Positions 1 to 8,384 of a stretch of 64,000 bases of DNA are shown here, in pieces (positions within the stretch are counted from its first letter, which is position 1; each line of letters opens with the position of its first letter). Source of the stretch: Arthrobacter sp. StoSoilB19. GTDB taxonomy: Bacteria; Actinomycetota; Actinomycetes; Actinomycetales; Micrococcaceae. Position numbers and translations under genes: made by a program. Where the stretch lies: positions 2,852,001 to 2,916,000 of the forward strand of contig NZ_AP024650.1 of assembly GCF_019977275.1 (NCBI RefSeq), given 5' to 3'. Below the pieces are notes generated by a model, which saw nothing but the letters and a program-made list of their open reading frames with translations, ran no database searches and had not been told where the DNA came from.

Positions 1-17
1 CGCCCGGAGACTTATGC

Positions 18-635
18 TTGGACTTAATGGAAACTCCCAACGCGCCAAATTCCGAGGGCTCCGCCGCGGTGACTGACCCGCCGGCAGACCTCAGCCAACG
101 CCTGTCAATCCTGCTCGCGGGCATCGCCCGCGGAGACCAGGCGGCGTTCGCCGAGTTCTACCAGTTGACGTCCCGCAGGGTCTTCGGCATGGCACGGCGC
201 GTCCTGATCGATCCCGAACTCAGCGAGGACACCACCCAGGAGGTCTTCCTGCAGGTCTGGCAGAACGCGGCGAAGTTCGATCCGCAGGCAGGGAGCCCGC
301 TTTCCTGGCTGATGACCATCTCGCACCGGCGGGCCGTGGACAAGGTGCGCTCGTCGCAGTCTTCCACCGACAGGGAAGCCAGGTACGGGGCCAGCACGCA
401 GGACATCGACCACGACAGTGTTTCCGACGAAGTGGGCAGCCGGCTTGAGGCTGAGGCGGTGGTCCGCTGCCTGGGGACGCTGACCGAAACACAGCAGGAA
501 TCCGTGCGCCTTGCCTACTACGGCGGCCTCACCTACCGGGAGGTCGCCGAACGGCTGAACGCAGCCGTGCCCACCATCAAGTCCCGCATCCGCGATGGAC
601 TGATCCGATTGAAGACCTGTTTGGGGGTGAGTTGA
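18..635 (+). CDS. sigK: ECF RNA polymerase sigma factor SigK
   Basis: Extracytoplasmic-function sigma factor of 205 aa that directs RNA polymerase to a small stress regulon. A region-2 helix set is visible (LSEDTTQEVFLQVW, followed by the SWLMTISHRRAVDKVR stretch) and a region-4 HTH near the C-terminus (LTYREVAERLNAAVPTIKSR). The gene is followed one base later by its anti-sigma factor, the standard SigK/RskA arrangement. The start used is TTG at 18, because GGAG lies 8 nt upstream; ATG at 27 is an in-frame alternative three codons later. The promoter lies outside the window. The SigK assignment rests on the RskA-type partner; the ECF family itself is clear. Confidence 0.9.
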   Translation: MDLMETPNAPNSEGSAAVTDPPADLSQRLSILLAGIARGDQAAFAEFYQLTSRRVFGMARRVLIDPELSEDTTQEVFLQVWQNAAKFDPQAGSPLSWLMTISHRRAVDKVRSSQSSTDREARYGASTQDIDHDSVSDEVGSRLEAEAVVRCLGTLTETQQESVRLAYYGGLTYREVAERLNAAVPTIKSRIRDGLIRLKTCLGVS

Positions 636-636
636 G

Positions 637-1518
637 ATGAGCGGTATGGACGAAGGGCGCAGTGGACGTTCGGGTTCCTTCGGCGACGCTGTCGCCATGG
701 ACCTTGCGTCAGGCCGCGCCGTTGACCTGGCCGAGCTCTACGCCCTGGATGCGGTCACGGAGCAGGAACGCGACACCATTGACCAGTACATCTCCTCGGC
801 CCCGGCAGCGGAGCGCCTGGCCTTCCTGGACCGCGTCCGGCAGTCCCGCGAGGCGCTGGCGCGCACTTTCCGGGTGGAGGAAGAACCCCCGTCGGACCTC
901 TTCGAGCGGATCATTGCGCAGCTTCCTGCCCAATTCCCCGGGCAGGAGGGGCTGCCCGGTGGAGCCGTACCGGCCGCAGGCACCCCGCCAACCCCATTTG
1001 AAGGCAAGCCTGCAGGGCCGGAAGCTCGCGATGAGCTGGCGCAGGCCCGCAAGCGCCGGGAGGACCGGCGCGGCGCTTCCGGCGCCCGGCGCTGGCTGGT
1101 CGGCGTGGCAGCTGCAGCAGCCATTGCCCTGGGCGGCGTGGGCGTTGGCGCCTACATTGCCGACCAAAACGATCCGGTCAACCAGGTGGCCAGGGCCGGG
1201 GACCTGCGCGAAGCTTCCGTGAACGTGGTGGGCGGCGGCAAGGCCACCCTCCTGATTTCAGCGTCGGAGGACGCGGCCGTAGTGAAGATGAGCGGCGTGC
1301 CCGCTCCCCCGGCGGGCAAGGTCTACCAGATGTGGCTGATCCCCAAGGACGGCTCCGCACCGGTGTCGCAGGGCCTCATGGACGAACAGGCCCTGTCCAA
1401 GCCTGCGGTGGTCCAGGGCATCCACTCGGCCGCTTCACTGGGAATCACAGTTGAGCCGGCGGGCGGGTCCAAGGCCCCCACCCTGCCCACGGTGGCGGCA
1501 GCCCCGCTGGGAGCCTGA
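637..1518 (+). CDS. rskA: Anti-sigma-K factor RskA, membrane anchored
   Basis: Membrane anti-sigma factor of 293 aa that should hold SigK inactive until an envelope signal triggers its proteolysis. The N-terminal cytoplasmic part (DLAELYALDAVTEQERDTIDQYI) is the sigma-binding zinc-less ASD seen in RskA proteins. One transmembrane helix follows at about residues 150-172 (LVGVAAAAAIALGGVGVGAY). The extracytoplasmic C-terminal domain contains the RskA hallmark VYQMWLIPKDGSAP and SQGLMDEQ. It starts with ATG one base after the sigK stop, behind a GGGGGTGAG ribosome site, so the two genes are co-transcribed and probably translationally coupled. It converges on a PIG-L gene. Confidence 0.9.
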   Translation: MSGMDEGRSGRSGSFGDAVAMDLASGRAVDLAELYALDAVTEQERDTIDQYISSAPAAERLAFLDRVRQSREALARTFRVEEEPPSDLFERIIAQLPAQFPGQEGLPGGAVPAAGTPPTPFEGKPAGPEARDELAQARKRREDRRGASGARRWLVGVAAAAAIALGGVGVGAYIADQNDPVNQVARAGDLREASVNVVGGGKATLLISASEDAAVVKMSGVPAPPAGKVYQMWLIPKDGSAPVSQGLMDEQALSKPAVVQGIHSAASLGITVEPAGGSKAPTLPTVAAAPLGA

Positions 1519-1547
1519 CCCGGCCCCGGCATCAGCCGTCAAACAGT

Positions 1548-1592
1548 AAAGCGCCCCCGGTTCCTTCCTGAGGAAGGAACCGGGGGCGCTTT
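1548..1592. terminator. Bidirectional intrinsic terminator between rskA and the PIG-L gene
   Basis: A perfect 21-bp inverted repeat with a 3-nt loop (arms AAAGCGCCCCCGG... and its complement). It has AAA at one edge and TTT at the other, so it can work for both converging transcripts. It lies 30 nt after the rskA stop and 6 nt after the PIG-L stop. Confidence 0.85.
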
Positions 1593-1597
1593 ACAAC

Positions 1598-2377
1598 TCA
1601 AAAGCCTGCGATGGTCCCGGGCCCGTTGATTGCCACCACGTGGAAGGCTTCCGCGCTGTGCCCCTCCGGCAGCCCGGCCCGTGCGGCATTGAGCCGCATA
1701 CCCTGCCGGACGGCGGCTTCCATGGCAGCCACGTCAGGATGCTGGCTGACGTGGACATGGATGGCGGCCAGCTTGGCGTCCACCTGGGCGGTGACGTCCA
1801 CGAAGTGGTTCTCCCGTTCCTCGGGTCCGGCGTAAAGCCACAGCCACGGCAGCTTGTAGGCTGCCAGGCCGGCTTCGGCCAGTTCCGGGTAGGCGAACGG
1901 GTTCTCGAGCGCGGGATACACGGCACGTGTTACCGCTTCCCCCACGGCCAGGTGGTCGGGATGGCTCTTTTGGATCCGCTGCCAGTTCCGTTCCGGATGC
2001 ATGGCGAGGACGACGTCGGGACGGAGTTCCCGGATCAGCCGCACCACCCCTTTCATCACCTCGTGCGACGGCTCGAGGTACCCGTCCCGCTGGTGAAGGT
2101 AGTGGATGTCGGTGACGCCCACCAGTTCCGCGGCACGGCGCTGCTCGGCGTCGCGCATGGCGATGATGTCCGCGCGGTGCGCCGGGTCGAAGCCGCCGGC
2201 GTCGCCGTCGGTCATGATGCAGTAGCTGACCTCCACGCCGGCCGCCGTCCAGGCGGCAACGGTGCCGGCTGCGCCAAAATCGATGTCGTCAGGGTGGGCC
2301 GCAAAACAGAGCACCCGCCCAACCCGGTGTATGTCCGGGTTGAACGGGCTCCCTGCCTGCCTGTGGGAGGCAGTCAA
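1598..2377 (-). CDS. PIG-L family deacetylase (LmbE-like)
   Basis: Zinc-dependent N-acetylglucosaminyl deacetylase-like enzyme of 259 aa. The metal-binding AAHPDD motif is at residues 26-31 and a second signature (SHPDHLAVGEA) follows mid-protein. The family includes MshB and Mca of the mycothiol pathway and several antibiotic and lincosamide deacetylases; the substrate here cannot be read from sequence. The start used is TTG at 2377, four bases after the etfA stop. A longer frame to 2485 would overlap etfA and has no family similarity. It is the last gene of the etfB-etfA transcript and ends at the shared terminator. Confidence 0.8.
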   Translation of the reverse strand: MTASHRQAGSPFNPDIHRVGRVLCFAAHPDDIDFGAAGTVAAWTAAGVEVSYCIMTDGDAGGFDPAHRADIIAMRDAEQRRAAELVGVTDIHYLHQRDGYLEPSHEVMKGVVRLIRELRPDVVLAMHPERNWQRIQKSHPDHLAVGEAVTRAVYPALENPFAYPELAEAGLAAYKLPWLWLYAGPEERENHFVDVTAQVDAKLAAIHVHVSQHPDVAAMEAAVRQGMRLNAARAGLPEGHSAEAFHVVAINGPGTIAGF

Positions 2378-2381
2378 CGAT

Positions 2382-3329
2382 TCAGCCTTTTCGCTTCTTG
2401 ATCTCGGCGGTGGCCTGCGGGAGGACTTCGAACACATCGCCGATGATGCCGAAATCCGCAATCTCGAAGACCGGGGACTCGGCATCCTTGTTCACGGCAA
2501 CGATGACCTTGGACGTCTGCATTCCGGCTTTTTGCTGGATGGCGCCGGAGATGCCTGCGGAGATGTACAGCTGCGGGGAAACTGTCTTGCCGGTCTGCCC
2601 CACCTGGGCATCGTGGCTGATCCAGCCCGCGTCCGTGGCGGCACGGGAGGCGCCCACGGCGGCACCGAGGGCATCGGCCAACTCTTCCACCGGGCCGAAG
2701 TCGCCGTCCATGCCGCGTCCGCCGGCAACCACGATCCGTGCGTCCGTGAGGTCGGGCCGGCCGCTGGCCACCTTCTGCTCACGGGCCGTGATCCGGGCGG
2801 CTGCAGCCACCGCGGGGACCTCAACCGTCGCTGTTTCGGGCGTTGTGGGTGCAGGGGCAGGTTCCGGGGTGACGTTGTTGGCCTTCAGGGTCAGCACGGA
2901 AACCGGGGTGGTGGCTTTGCAGTCCGTGTTGTACGAGCCGGCCAGGACGGACTTGTGGGCAGTGCCGTCCGGGTCCACGGCCACCACGTCAGTAATGACC
3001 CCGGCGTTCAACCGGATAGCCGCCCGCGCCGCGATCTCCTTGCCTTCGGGCGAGTTGTCCAGCAGCACGATGCCGGCGCCGCTGGCTTCAGCCGCGGCGG
3101 CCACGTAGGCGGCCTTGGGTGCCACCAGGAAGTCATCCAGGTCCTGGGCAGACGGGCGCAGGATGCTTTCCACGCCGTATTCGGCGAAGGTGGCTGCGGC
3201 GCCGTCGGAAAGGTCTCCGTTGAGCGCCACGGCGCCCCCGCCCAGGGAACGGGCCAGGGTCAGCAGCTCAAGGCTGCTCTTCTTGAGCGATTCGCCGGGG
3301 TTGTCGATGAATACGAGTACTTTTGCCAT
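2382..3329 (-). CDS. etfA: Electron transfer flavoprotein alpha subunit
   Basis: Alpha subunit of ETF, the cytoplasmic FAD-carrying heterodimer that accepts electrons from acyl-CoA and related dehydrogenases; 315 aa. The N-terminus MAKVLVFIDNPGESLKKSS is typical. The C-terminal FAD domain shows IVVAGGRGMDG, HDAQVGQTGKTVSPQLYIS, SGAIQQKAGMQ and VNKDAESPVFEIADFGIIGD. The start ATG at 3329 is 13 nt after etfB. The longer open frame to 3497 is only a shadow of etfB in another frame. It is co-transcribed with etfB upstream and the PIG-L gene downstream. Confidence 0.95.
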   Translation of the reverse strand: MAKVLVFIDNPGESLKKSSLELLTLARSLGGGAVALNGDLSDGAAATFAEYGVESILRPSAQDLDDFLVAPKAAYVAAAAEASGAGIVLLDNSPEGKEIAARAAIRLNAGVITDVVAVDPDGTAHKSVLAGSYNTDCKATTPVSVLTLKANNVTPEPAPAPTTPETATVEVPAVAAAARITAREQKVASGRPDLTDARIVVAGGRGMDGDFGPVEELADALGAAVGASRAATDAGWISHDAQVGQTGKTVSPQLYISAGISGAIQQKAGMQTSKVIVAVNKDAESPVFEIADFGIIGDVFEVLPQATAEIKKRKG

Positions 3330-3342
3330 GTCGATGTCCCTC

Positions 3343-4134
3343 TTAGAGCAGCTTCTGGGCGGCCAGGAAGTCAACCAGCTTGATGCCGGCGTCGCCCTCG
3401 TCGGTGATGATGGTCCCTGCAGTCCGGGGCGGCCGCTGTTCCGCGCTGGCCACGCTGGTCCAGGAACCGGCGAAGCCGACCTGGGCGGGGTCCACACCGA
3501 TGTCGGCCAGGGACAGTGTGGTGATGCTCTTGCGCTTGGCTGCGATGATTCCCTTGAAGTTGGGGTACCGGGGCTCGTTGATCTGGTCCGTCACGGATAC
3601 GACGGCGGGCAGCGGCGCCTCCACGGTCTCCGAGGAGGTATCCGCGTCGCGGCGGGCCGTCAGCCGGCCGCCGTCGACCTCCAGCGTGGAGGCAAAGGTC
3701 ACCTGGGGCAGCCCGAGCCGCTCCGCCAGCTGCGCCGGGACAAGCGAGGTTTCACCGTCGGTGGAGGCCATGCCGGTGATGACCAGGTCCACGTCGCCCA
3801 GGTGGCGGACGGCCGCTGCGAGCGCAAGCGACGTGGCCGCGGCGTCCGAGCCGGCCAGGGCGTCGTCCGTCAGGTGAACGCCCTCGGTGGCGCCCATCTG
3901 CAGCGACTTCTTGACGGCGTTGACGGCTCCGGAGGGTCCCATGCTCAGGGCGATGACCTGGTTGCCCGCTTTGCTCCCGCCCCTCGCCTCGGCCAGCTGC
4001 AGCGCTGCCTCGAGGGCGTACTCGTCAAGCTCGGACAGAATGCTTTCATCGCGGTCCACCGTGTTGCCCTCACCGTTGAGATGACGGTCGAACTGGGCGT
4101 CCGGTACATGTTTGACCAGGACTACGATCTTCAA
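3343..4134 (-). CDS. etfB: Electron transfer flavoprotein beta subunit
   Basis: Beta subunit of ETF; it binds AMP and docks the dehydrogenase partner. 263 aa from a TTG start at 4134, which gives the canonical KIVVLVKHVPDAQFDR N-terminus behind GGAAGAG. A GTG at 4146 is a possible alternative, and the open frame back to 4197 adds residues foreign to the family. Family motifs include LDEYALEAALQLAE, DLVITGMASTDGETSLVPAQLAE and VVSVTDQINEPRYPNFKGI. It is the first gene of the etfB-etfA-PIG-L set. I see no terminator between it and the HtrA gene 240 nt downstream on the map, which is transcribed in the same direction. Confidence 0.93.
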   Translation of the reverse strand: MKIVVLVKHVPDAQFDRHLNGEGNTVDRDESILSELDEYALEAALQLAEARGGSKAGNQVIALSMGPSGAVNAVKKSLQMGATEGVHLTDDALAGSDAAATSLALAAAVRHLGDVDLVITGMASTDGETSLVPAQLAERLGLPQVTFASTLEVDGGRLTARRDADTSSETVEAPLPAVVSVTDQINEPRYPNFKGIIAAKRKSITTLSLADIGVDPAQVGFAGSWTSVASAEQRPPRTAGTIITDEGDAGIKLVDFLAAQKLL

Positions 4135-4304
4135 TGTCTCTTCCACTGTGTTTACAGCAGCCTTCCATGCTTGTGGACAGCCAGCCGGGTGGGTCATGGC
4201 CGCGGAATGCCCGGCAGGCGGGTAGCTCCTAGCTAACCATATCGGCGCGCCCCTGCGCCCTCTTCCGTTAACGCCTGTGTCAGGCCCTCACCGTGGCTCA
4301 GCAT

Positions 4305-4346
4305 GACGACGGCGGCGCCCCCTTGGATGGGAACGCCGCCGTCGTC
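4305..4346 (-). terminator. Intrinsic terminator downstream of the HtrA gene
   Basis: Perfect 13-bp stem GACGACGGCGGCG / CGCCGCCGTCGTC around a 16-nt loop, 28 nt beyond the HtrA stop. It lacks a long T tract, so its efficiency is uncertain. Confidence 0.6.
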
Positions 4347-4373
4347 ATTGCTGCACGATGCTGCTGCCTGGCC

Positions 4374-5945
4374 TCAGCTGGCTGCGGCACCCAGCGTGAC
4401 GTCGAATGTCTGTTCCTTGCCGCTGCGCTGGACCGTGATCTTCCCGGTGGAGCCCGCCGGCTGTTCGCGGACGGCCGCGGTCAGCTGGTTCGGTTCGCCG
4501 ATGGTGAGGTCGTTGAACTTGGTGATGACGTCACCGACCTTGATACCGGCTTTTCCTGCGGCAGAGTTGGGGTCAACGGTTGCCACGTCGGCCCCCACCG
4601 AGAATTCGGAGGAGGCACCCGACGTCTTGGCCTTGACGCTGACACCCAGCTGGCCGTGCGAGGCCTTGCCGGTGTCGATGATTTCCTGGGCGACGCGCTT
4701 GGCGTTGTTGATCGGGATGCTGAACCCCACGCCGATGTTGCCGCTCTGGGAAGTGGACGTCCCGGAGCCCGCGGAAGCAATGGCGACGTTGACGCCGATG
4801 ATCTCGCCCTTGCTGTTCACCAGGGCGCCGCCGGAGTTGCCAGGGTTGATGGCAGCATCAGTCTGGATGACGTTGATGGCGATGGATCCCTCGCCCGCGC
4901 TTTGCTGGCTCTGGCCGCCGCCCGGAGGGGCGAACTGGAAGCCCTGGTCGCCGCCCTGGCTGTTGTCGCCGCCCTTCGGGGCTGCGGACGATGCAACGCT
5001 GATGGTCCGGTTGAGCGTGGACACGATGCCGTCCGTGACCGTTCCGGTCAGCCCAAGCGGGGAACCGATGGCGATGGCCGTATCACCCACGTTCAGCTTG
5101 GAGGAATCACCCAGGGTGGCAGGGGTCAGGCTTGACGTGTCGTCCACCTTGATGACGGCGAGGTCGGACAGGGGGTCGGTGCCCACCAGCTTTGCCGGCA
5201 GGACCTTTCCGTCACTGGTCCGGATTTCGAGGGTGGCATTGGCGGTCTGGCCATCGAGGGTCACCACGTGGGTGTTGGTCAGGATGTGGCCTTGGTCGTC
5301 AAGGACGATGCCCGAACCCGTGCCCCCTGAGCTGCCGCTGGTGGCACTGATGGTGACGACGCTGGGCGAGGCCTTCACGGCAGCCGCGGTAATAGCGTTG
5401 ACGTCGTCCTTGTTGTTGACGATGACCGTGCCGGGCTGGCTGTTGCTGCCGACGGTTGAAGTGCTGGACCCGGTGTTCCCAAACAGTTCGCCGGCACCCA
5501 CCGTAGCCACGCCGCCTCCCACAAGGCCTGCTGCGAGGATGCTGGCCACGAGGGTACCGACGCCAAAGGTTGCCTTCCGGCGCGGCGCGTCCTTGGGATT
5601 GGGGGTGTAGCCGGCGTTGCCGTTCGGCGTGCCGGGGCCCCCGCCGTGAACGGGCTGGCTATCGTGGTGCTGCTGCTGGCCGTAGTATCCGGACTGGCCG
5701 TAAAACGGCTGGCGCTGCGGATACACCGGACGTGGAGCTCCGGGCAACTCCTGGGTGTGGTCGCGCTGCTCCGCACCGCTGTAGCCGCCGGGCTCCTGGT
5801 CCGCGGTCCCGTTCCCATACTGAGTGGCCACCTGCCGGTCACCGGGCTGCTGCGCGTTCTGCTGCTGGCCCTGCCGCTGCCACGGGTTCCGGTTGCCCGC
5901 GTGGCTGTCCTCCGGGACCGGTCCTGGGGTTTGATTCTCAGTCAT
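4374..5945 (-). CDS. Membrane-anchored HtrA/DegP-type serine protease with PDZ domain
   Basis: Envelope quality-control protease of 523 aa. Residues 1-125 are a cytoplasmic Q/G/Y/P-rich disordered segment; about 126-151 form one transmembrane helix (FGVGTLVASILAAGLVGGGV). The trypsin-like domain lies outside with catalytic His226 (ILTNTHVV), Asp261 (SDLAVIKV) and Ser372 (NPGNSGGAL). A G/Q-rich insertion at about 325-353 sits inside the protease domain. A C-terminal PDZ (about 430-515) ends the protein. The start ATG at 5945 is preceded by AAGGAAG; an ATG at 5960 is less likely. It is divergent from the TPM/PspA genes, which fits an envelope-stress role. Confidence 0.92.
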   Translation of the reverse strand: MTENQTPGPVPEDSHAGNRNPWQRQGQQQNAQQPGDRQVATQYGNGTADQEPGGYSGAEQRDHTQELPGAPRPVYPQRQPFYGQSGYYGQQQHHDSQPVHGGGPGTPNGNAGYTPNPKDAPRRKATFGVGTLVASILAAGLVGGGVATVGAGELFGNTGSSTSTVGSNSQPGTVIVNNKDDVNAITAAAVKASPSVVTISATSGSSGGTGSGIVLDDQGHILTNTHVVTLDGQTANATLEIRTSDGKVLPAKLVGTDPLSDLAVIKVDDTSSLTPATLGDSSKLNVGDTAIAIGSPLGLTGTVTDGIVSTLNRTISVASSAAPKGGDNSQGGDQGFQFAPPGGGQSQQSAGEGSIAINVIQTDAAINPGNSGGALVNSKGEIIGVNVAIASAGSGTSTSQSGNIGVGFSIPINNAKRVAQEIIDTGKASHGQLGVSVKAKTSGASSEFSVGADVATVDPNSAAGKAGIKVGDVITKFNDLTIGEPNQLTAAVREQPAGSTGKITVQRSGKEQTFDVTLGAAAS

Positions 5946-5971
5946 GGGACTTCCTTTCATCCTCGTCTGCC

Positions 5972-6000
5972 ATTAACTATGGACCGTCCCGCTGGAACAA
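5972..6000 (-). promoter_or_regulatory. Candidate promoter of the HtrA gene
   Basis: On the minus strand TTGTTC (-35) is followed after 17 nt by GTTAAT (-10), placing transcription start about 20 nt before the HtrA ATG. Both boxes match the consensus only partly. Confidence 0.35.
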
Positions 6001-6088
6001 GCTCGGATGTTTGCTGAGAGCTTCCTGAACGTTCCGGTCATGTCCTTCTGGAGGGCGGGGCGTTTCGCTGGGGGCATATTCGCCGTCA

Positions 6089-6117
6089 TGGACTGGCTGT
6101 GGGGTGCACCATAGAAT
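6089..6117 (+). promoter_or_regulatory. Candidate housekeeping promoter of the TPM-domain gene
   Basis: TGGACT (-35) and TAGAAT (-10, five of six consensus bases) are separated by exactly 17 nt. The predicted start near 6124 leaves a leader of about 105 nt before the ATG at 6229. Confidence 0.55.
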
Positions 6118-6228
6118 CAAAGATGAATTGCCACAGCGACCTGCGGCTTCACACCAAGCGTGGGGGCGCTGTTGGATTCGACGACTGATTCGTCCCGAAT
6201 CGGTGTCAGGCGTGCTGAAGGGTTGCAC

Positions 6229-8277
6229 ATGCGGTCAAAGTTCAAACGTTTCCTCGCCGTGATCGGCCTTGCCGGGCTGCTGGCGGTACCCGCCGGCGCC
6301 GCCTGGGCCGAAAACCCGGTCACCATCCCCTCCGGCACCAACATTGTTGATGACGCGAACGTCCTGGGCAGCCGGAAGGGCGAGGTCCAGGACGCCATCC
6401 AGAAGCTGCTGAAGGACCACAAGTACAACCTGTACGTGGTCACGGTTAAGTCTTTCGAGAACCCCACTGATCCCGCAGCCTGGAGCAATGCGGTGGCGCA
6501 GGCCAAGGGAATGGGCAAAGCAGACGCCATTCTTGCCATCGCCACCGAGCAGGGCAAGTACTACTTCTCGCCCAATTCCGCCAGTTCCATTTACTCCAAG
6601 CGCAGCAACATCACCCAGAACGCTGTCGCCGCCAACCTCGGGGCGGGCAAGCGCGACTTCGCCCAGGCTGCCATCGATACCGCCTCAGCCATCGGCGATG
6701 CCGCCGGCGGCGGCAGCGGCAATGTGTCATCCGGTGACGGGGCCGGCGCGGGCATCCTGGTGGGTGCCGGCGTGGTGGTGGCCGGCGGCGGCGCGTACCT
6801 GTATTACCGGAACCGGCGAAAGAAGGCCGCCGGCAAGGACGCGTCCAGTGGAAGCTACGGCCCCCAGGGCGCAGAACTGGACCCGCTGGCGTCACTGAGC
6901 GTGGAGGAACTCCGCCGGAAGAGCGGATCCCTGCTCATCGAAGCGGATGACGCCATCAAGTCCAGCGAGCAGGAACTCGGCTTTGCCCAGGCACAGTACG
7001 GTGATGCCGCCGTCGGAAACTTCACCAAAGCTTTGGCGGAAGCGAAGGGCCACATGACGGAGTCCTTCAAGCTTCAGCAGCAGCTGGACGACCACATTCC
7101 GGACACCGAGGAGCAGCAGCGGACCTGGCTGGGCGAGATCATCCGGCGCTCGGAAGCCGCCCTGGCCTCCCTGCAGGAGCAGAAGGCGGACTTCGACTCC
7201 CTGCGTGAGCTGGAGAAGAACGCACCGCAGGCCCTTGCGGCGGTCAACACCGGAGCCCGCGAAGCGGACGCCAAGATCGCCAGCGCGGAGCAGTCCCTTG
7301 CCGCCATGCGGTCAAAGTACGCCGACAGTGCGCTGACCCAGGTCTCGGACAACATCGTGCAGGCCAAGGAACGGCTGGCGTTCGTCCAGAACGCCTCCGA
7401 AACCGCGCAGCAGAAGCTCGGCGAGGGCGAGAGCAGCCTGGCGGCAGTGGCCGTTCGCGCAGCCGAAGAAAGCCTGCACCAGACCAACGTCCTGCTGGAT
7501 GCCATCGCCAAGGTCGCCGCCAATCTCGACCAGGCCCGCAACGGCCTCGAAGCGGCGGTGGTGGATACGTCCCAGGACCTGGCCCAGGCAAAGGCCATGA
7601 TCCAGTCCGGCACCCACGCCGAACTGGCCGGTCCAGTGGCAGCGGTGGAGGCCGCCCTTGCCCAGGTGAAGACCGAAATCCAGGGTGGAAAGATTGACCC
7701 CATCGCCACCCTGCAGAGGGTGGAAACCGCGCACCAGTCCCTGGACCAGGCCCTGACCGGGATCCGGGACCAGCAGGAGCAGGCCCGCCGCGCACAGGCG
7801 TCGCTGCAGCAGACCATCATGTCCGCCCAGGCCCAGATCAGTGCCACCTCCGATTACATCACCGCGCGCCGCGGCGGGGTGGGCACCGAGGCACGCACCA
7901 GGCTTGCGGAGTCGCAGCGGAACCTCGACTACGCACTCTCCATTGCCCGCACCGACCCCGTCACCGCGCTTACCTACGCGCAGCAGGCCCACGCCCTGGC
8001 AGCACAGGCCGCACAGCTGGCCCAGGCCGACGTCGAGCATTTTGACGGCTATGCCAACCAGGGCTTCGGCCGTGGCGGCATGTTCGGCGGCGGAGGCGGC
8101 GGCGGACTGGGCGGCGCCATCCTGGGCGGCATCCTGATCAACTCAATCCTCAACGGTGGCCACGGCGGCTGGGGCGGCGGCGGCGGCTGGGGTGATGGCG
8201 GTGGAGGCGGCGGCTTCGGCGGGGACGGCGGCTTTGGCGGCGGTGATTTCGGCGGCGGAGACTCCGGCAGTTTCTAA
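6229..8277 (+). CDS. TPM-domain membrane protein with coiled coils and Gly-rich tail
   Basis: Large envelope protein of 682 aa. It has a signal peptide (FKRFLAVIGLAGLLAVPAGAAWA) and an extracytoplasmic TPM domain at about residues 30-170 (NIVDDANVLGSRKGEVQDAIQ). A transmembrane helix follows (ILVGAGVVVAGGGAYLYY) with a basic stop-transfer. About 400 residues of heptad-rich coiled coil come next, and the end is a Gly-rich stretch with a GDSGSF terminus. TPM domains occur in photosystem repair factors and in bacterial envelope proteins; the activity here is unknown. The start ATG at 6229 opens directly onto the signal peptide; an upstream in-frame start at 6160 would bury it. It precedes pspA by 107 nt. 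Confidence 0.8.
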   Translation: MRSKFKRFLAVIGLAGLLAVPAGAAWAENPVTIPSGTNIVDDANVLGSRKGEVQDAIQKLLKDHKYNLYVVTVKSFENPTDPAAWSNAVAQAKGMGKADAILAIATEQGKYYFSPNSASSIYSKRSNITQNAVAANLGAGKRDFAQAAIDTASAIGDAAGGGSGNVSSGDGAGAGILVGAGVVVAGGGAYLYYRNRRKKAAGKDASSGSYGPQGAELDPLASLSVEELRRKSGSLLIEADDAIKSSEQELGFAQAQYGDAAVGNFTKALAEAKGHMTESFKLQQQLDDHIPDTEEQQRTWLGEIIRRSEAALASLQEQKADFDSLRELEKNAPQALAAVNTGAREADAKIASAEQSLAAMRSKYADSALTQVSDNIVQAKERLAFVQNASETAQQKLGEGESSLAAVAVRAAEESLHQTNVLLDAIAKVAANLDQARNGLEAAVVDTSQDLAQAKAMIQSGTHAELAGPVAAVEAALAQVKTEIQGGKIDPIATLQRVETAHQSLDQALTGIRDQQEQARRAQASLQQTIMSAQAQISATSDYITARRGGVGTEARTRLAESQRNLDYALSIARTDPVTALTYAQQAHALAAQAAQLAQADVEHFDGYANQGFGRGGMFGGGGGGGLGGAILGGILINSILNGGHGGWGGGGGWGDGGGGGGFGGDGGFGGGDFGGGDSGSF

Positions 8278-8384
8278 ACACTTCCGTCGGAACACGCTGG
8301 AGAACCCGGCGGGCGGACAGAAGCACGACACCACTGTTCACGGACGTCAGTGGTCAACACAGAGCAGGACGAAAGGCAAACACC

